Assembly (NCBI GenBank): GCA_038327915.1
Contig: JBBQLO010000039.1
Location: 1 to 6,319, forward strand
Direction: 5' to 3'
DNA from: CAIXDB01 sp038327915
Lineage (GTDB): Bacteria; Patescibacteriota; Minisyncoccia; Phycocordibacterales; DATDWN01
Length of the DNA stretch: 6,319 nucleotides
The translations under genes were made by a program, and so were the position numbers. Under the pieces are notes generated by a model. That model had not been told where the DNA came from and searched no databases. It saw only the letters and a program-made list of their open reading frames with translations. Of this stretch, positions 5,226 to 6,319 are shown one piece after another; position 1 is the first letter of the stretch; the number at the start of each line of letters is the position of its first letter.

Positions 5226-5296
5226 GCGGGTATGGTTCAGTGGTAGAACATCTGGTTGCCAATCAGATGACGCGAGTTCGATTCTCGCTACCCGCA
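5226..5296 (+). tRNA. tRNA-Gly (anticodon GCC)
   Basis: A full cloverleaf fits. The acceptor GCGGGTA pairs with TACCCGC, the D-arm is GTTC/GAAC, and the anticodon stem TCTGG/TCAGA holds loop TTGCCAA with GCC at 5258-5260. The T-arm is GCGAG-TTCGATT-CTCGC. The discriminator is A (5296) and the next bases are CAA, so CCA is not encoded and must be added by the adjacent cca product. A73, rather than the U73 of many bacterial tRNA-Gly, suggests recognition by the dimeric type of glycyl-tRNA synthetase (inference). Confidence 0.96.
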
Positions 5297-5312
5297 CAAT
5301 TTCAAATTCCAC

Positions 5313-5339
5313 GCCTTACCTTTGTTGAGATAAGAAGGC
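5313..5339. terminator. Weak hairpin between the convergent tRNA genes
   Basis: GCCTT and AAGGC (5 bp), with an inner CTT/AAG pairing offset by two bases, lie midway between tRNA-Gly and tRNA-Arg. The following T-richness is modest. It could act as a bidirectional end for the two convergent tRNA transcripts, but this is weakly supported. Confidence 0.25.
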
Positions 5340-5365
5340 TTGGCTTTATAGTATACATATCAGTG

Positions 5366-5437
5366 TGCACCCGGCAGGAATCGAACCCACATCCACGGTT
5401 CCGAAGACCGATACTCTATCCATTGAGCTACGGGTGC
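5366..5437 (-). tRNA. tRNA-Arg (anticodon UCG)
   Basis: On the minus strand, acceptor GCACCCG pairs with CGGGTGC, the D-arm is GCTC/GAGT, and the T-arm is GTGGG-TTCGATT-CCTGC. The anticodon loop is CTTCGGA, giving anticodon TCG at 5404-5402, which reads CGN arginine codons. The top pair of the anticodon stem is a T-T mismatch (TCGGT against ACCGT), and the T stem also has a G-C pair at one position replaced by a mismatch-tolerant pair. The core is otherwise regular. The discriminator is A and CCA is not encoded (A followed by CAC). Confidence 0.93.
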
Positions 5438-5456
5438 GATAATTAAGCACAGTTGT

Positions 5457-5484
5457 ATAATACCTTTTTTTCAGTTTTTGCCAA
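5457..5484 (-). promoter_or_regulatory. Promoter of tRNA-Arg
   Basis: On the minus strand: -35 TTGGCA (5484-5479), 16-base spacer, -10 TATTAT (5462-5457). Both hexamers match consensus in five of six positions. Transcription would start about 12 bases before the tRNA 5' end at 5437. Confidence 0.6.
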
Positions 5485-5581
5485 GTTTTGTCTTTATGTT
5501 AGAGACATTTTCATAGAAAGACTTTTATTTCAGACAAATCAACCTCATTAAGGCCAGTTTTTAACAATATATGTTTAAAAC

Positions 5582-5590
5582 TGTGGATAA
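5582..5590 (-). promoter_or_regulatory. DnaA-box-like site
   Basis: TGTGGATAA, i.e. TTATCCACA on the minus strand, is a perfect consensus box. It overlaps by one base the end of the 11-bp inverted repeat that starts at 5556. Identical in sequence to the site at 3196-3204, also intergenic. Confidence 0.4.
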
Positions 5591-5618
5591 CTATGGGGAC
5601 ATGTGTATTAGAGACAGT

Positions 5619-5636
5619 CTTTGACGCCTGTCAAAG
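5619..5636. repeat. Operator-like inverted repeat CTTTGAC-4-GTCAAAG
   Basis: A perfect 7-bp inverted repeat with a four-base GCCT centre. Related half-sites follow at 5643-5648 (ACTTTG), 5651-5656 (GTCAAA) and 5671-5677 (GCTTTGA), suggesting a cluster of binding sites for a dimeric regulator. No T-run follows, so it is not a terminator. Confidence 0.35.
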
Positions 5637-5785
5637 TATAGGACTTTGTGGTCAAAAAGACTAAAAAATGGCTTTGAATAAAGGAAAGGTGTCTCTATGA
5701 TACAAAATACGCCATATTTTAATATGTTTCATAAGTAACATATATATTTGTTACACGTGGCACCTTTAAGCAACCGTAGTGGGGG

Positions 5786-5794
5786 TGTTATAGT
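5786..5794 (+). promoter_or_regulatory. Extended -10 promoter of the YraN-family gene
   Basis: TGTTATAGT is an extended -10 (TGn plus TATAGT) with six bases to the ATG at 5801. Transcription would start at or next to the A of the start codon, giving a leaderless mRNA. The -35 is poor (TTAAGC at 5766-5771, 17-base spacer), as is common for extended -10 promoters. Confidence 0.5.
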
Positions 5795-5800
5795 GTACCT

Positions 5801-6214
5801 ATGGCAAAGCTGCCCAAAGAAAAAACTCAAAAACAGGTTGTTGGGCAGATTGGGGAAAATGCTGTCTGCACGTATCTGGAACGGAAAGGATATTCAATTG
5901 TGGATCGCAATTACCTTAAGAAGTGGGGAGAGCTCGATGTTGTTGCAAAAAAAAACAAGAGACTCTACTTTATTGAGGTAAAAAGCATTTCACGTGGAAG
6001 CTCTCTCTGGGATGTGCCACGTGAAACAGGGTATAGGGCGGAAGATAATCTTCATCGATGGAAGCTAGAACGATTGAAGAGAGTACTACAAACCTACCTC
6101 GCAGACAAAAATGTCCTTGAGGATACTGAATGGCAGTTTGATGTTGCGACTGTGTATGTTGATCAATCTAAAAGACTTAGTAAGGTACACATGCTCGAGG
6201 ATGTGATTTTGTAA
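5801..6214 (+). CDS. yraN: YraN/UPF0102 family nuclease-fold protein
   Basis: 137 residues, the typical length of UPF0102 (YraN) proteins. These have a restriction-endonuclease-like fold related to archaeal Holliday-junction resolvases; their exact cellular substrate is not firmly established. Family motifs appear in order: GxxGENAVCTYLERKGYSI (15-33, with E19), RNY (36-38), GELDVV (43-48, with D46), then LYFIEVKS (55-62, with E59 and K61). Together these make the E...GExD...ExK nuclease signature. A helix (81-100) and a strand WQFDVATVYV (111-120) complete the fold. All predicted metal-binding residues are present. It stands alone between a long regulatory-looking gap and tRNA-Pro. No Shine-Dalgarno precedes the ATG; a leaderless start is likely. 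Confidence 0.9.
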   Translation: MAKLPKEKTQKQVVGQIGENAVCTYLERKGYSIVDRNYLKKWGELDVVAKKNKRLYFIEVKSISRGSSLWDVPRETGYRAEDNLHRWKLERLKRVLQTYLADKNVLEDTEWQFDVATVYVDQSKRLSKVHMLEDVIL

Positions 6215-6257
6215 ATTGTAATTTAACTGTGTTATGTTAGACTGACTGTGTAATTGT

Positions 6258-6266
6258 TTATCCACG
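6258..6266 (+). promoter_or_regulatory. Near-consensus DnaA-box-like site before tRNA-Pro
   Basis: TTATCCACG matches the DnaA-box consensus in eight of nine positions. Its last two bases are the first two of tRNA-Pro, so the match may be partly incidental. Confidence 0.2.
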
Positions 6267-6319
6267 GGGTGTGGTGTAACGGCTAACATGCCTGTTTTGG
6301 GAACAGGTGACTCCGGGTT
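6265..6319 (+). tRNA. tRNA-Pro (anticodon UGG), 3' end cut by the window
   Basis: The 5' 55 bases are present. They comprise acceptor strand CGGGGTG, D-arm GTGT/ACAT with loop AACGGCTA, and anticodon stem CCTGT/ACAGG with loop TTTGGGA, giving anticodon TGG with G37 as expected for proline. The variable loop TGACT and the start of the T stem CCGGGTT follow. An initial C is also typical of bacterial tRNA-Pro. The acceptor 3' strand and the CCA status are outside the window. Confidence 0.9.

Larger units (their letters stand above)
5485..5788. other. Gene-free region rich in short inverted repeats
   Basis: No credible gene is seen on either strand. It contains TAGAGACA three times (5500-5507 and 5609-5616 direct, 5690-5697 inverted), an 11-bp AT-rich inverted repeat with one mismatch (5556-5566/5572-5582) touching a DnaA-box-like site, a perfect CTTTGAC/GTCAAAG palindrome (5619-5636) and GTAACA/TGTTAC (5735-5740/5749-5754). 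This suggests a regulatory or protein-binding region, possibly for the downstream gene, though it is long for a single promoter. Confidence 0.4.

Noticed and set aside
5500..5700. Replication origin
   Set aside because: One DnaA-box-like site and some inverted repeats are not enough: there is no box cluster, and no dnaA, dnaN or other origin-linked gene nearby.
5748..5981. 77-codon plus-strand open frame overlapping yraN
   Set aside because: Out-of-frame shadow; the overlapping frame carries the GExD...ExK nuclease signature and its own promoter.

Overview
The window looks like an AT-rich bacterial chromosome segment. It most resembles a Patescibacteria/CPR (Parcubacteria-like) genome. This is inferred from compact single-gene units without clear Shine-Dalgarno sites, two genes that look leaderless, tRNA genes lacking an encoded CCA, a CCA-adding enzyme, and a standard code in which TGA is used as stop. 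The lineage call is moderate; no taxonomic marker gene is present.

Layout. (1) 1-1151 is a complete IS3-family insertion sequence on the minus strand, with orfA and orfB joined by a predicted -1 frameshift. Its left end is base 1 of the window. (2) 1152-1843 is a mosaic with no convincing gene. It holds a possible 3' remnant of a broken gene, two 58-bp palindromic direct repeats each abutting a different perfect hairpin, an unassigned segment between them, and a run of hairpins that reads as a minus-strand structured RNA resembling an IS200/IS605 right end (omega-RNA type) without tnpB. (3) 1844-2353 (minus) is a small membrane-anchored protein of unknown function, divergent from (4) xth, exonuclease III/AP endonuclease (about 2400-3170, plus). 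(5) 3171-3693 is a gene-free stretch with a DnaA-box-like site, an extended -10 promoter and, about 310 nt later, a convincing intrinsic terminator: a candidate orphan small-RNA unit. (6) 3694-5178 (minus) is the CCA tRNA nucleotidyltransferase, divergent from tRNA-Gly(GCC). tRNA-Gly is convergent with tRNA-Arg(UCG). (7) 5438-5800 is gene-free with a DnaA-box-like site and several short inverted repeats. (8) 5801-6214 encodes a YraN/UPF0102 nuclease-fold protein, followed by the 5' part of tRNA-Pro(UGG), cut by the window end.

Functional reading. The housekeeping half combines tRNA genes with the enzyme that must add their CCA ends, plus two nucleic-acid maintenance proteins (Xth and YraN). 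The left 1.8 kb is an accessory, mobile-element-rich patch. The most interesting candidates are the orphan hairpin RNA at 1711-1823, the paired hairpin-plus-palindrome repeats, and the unidentified promoter-to-terminator unit at 3244-3566.
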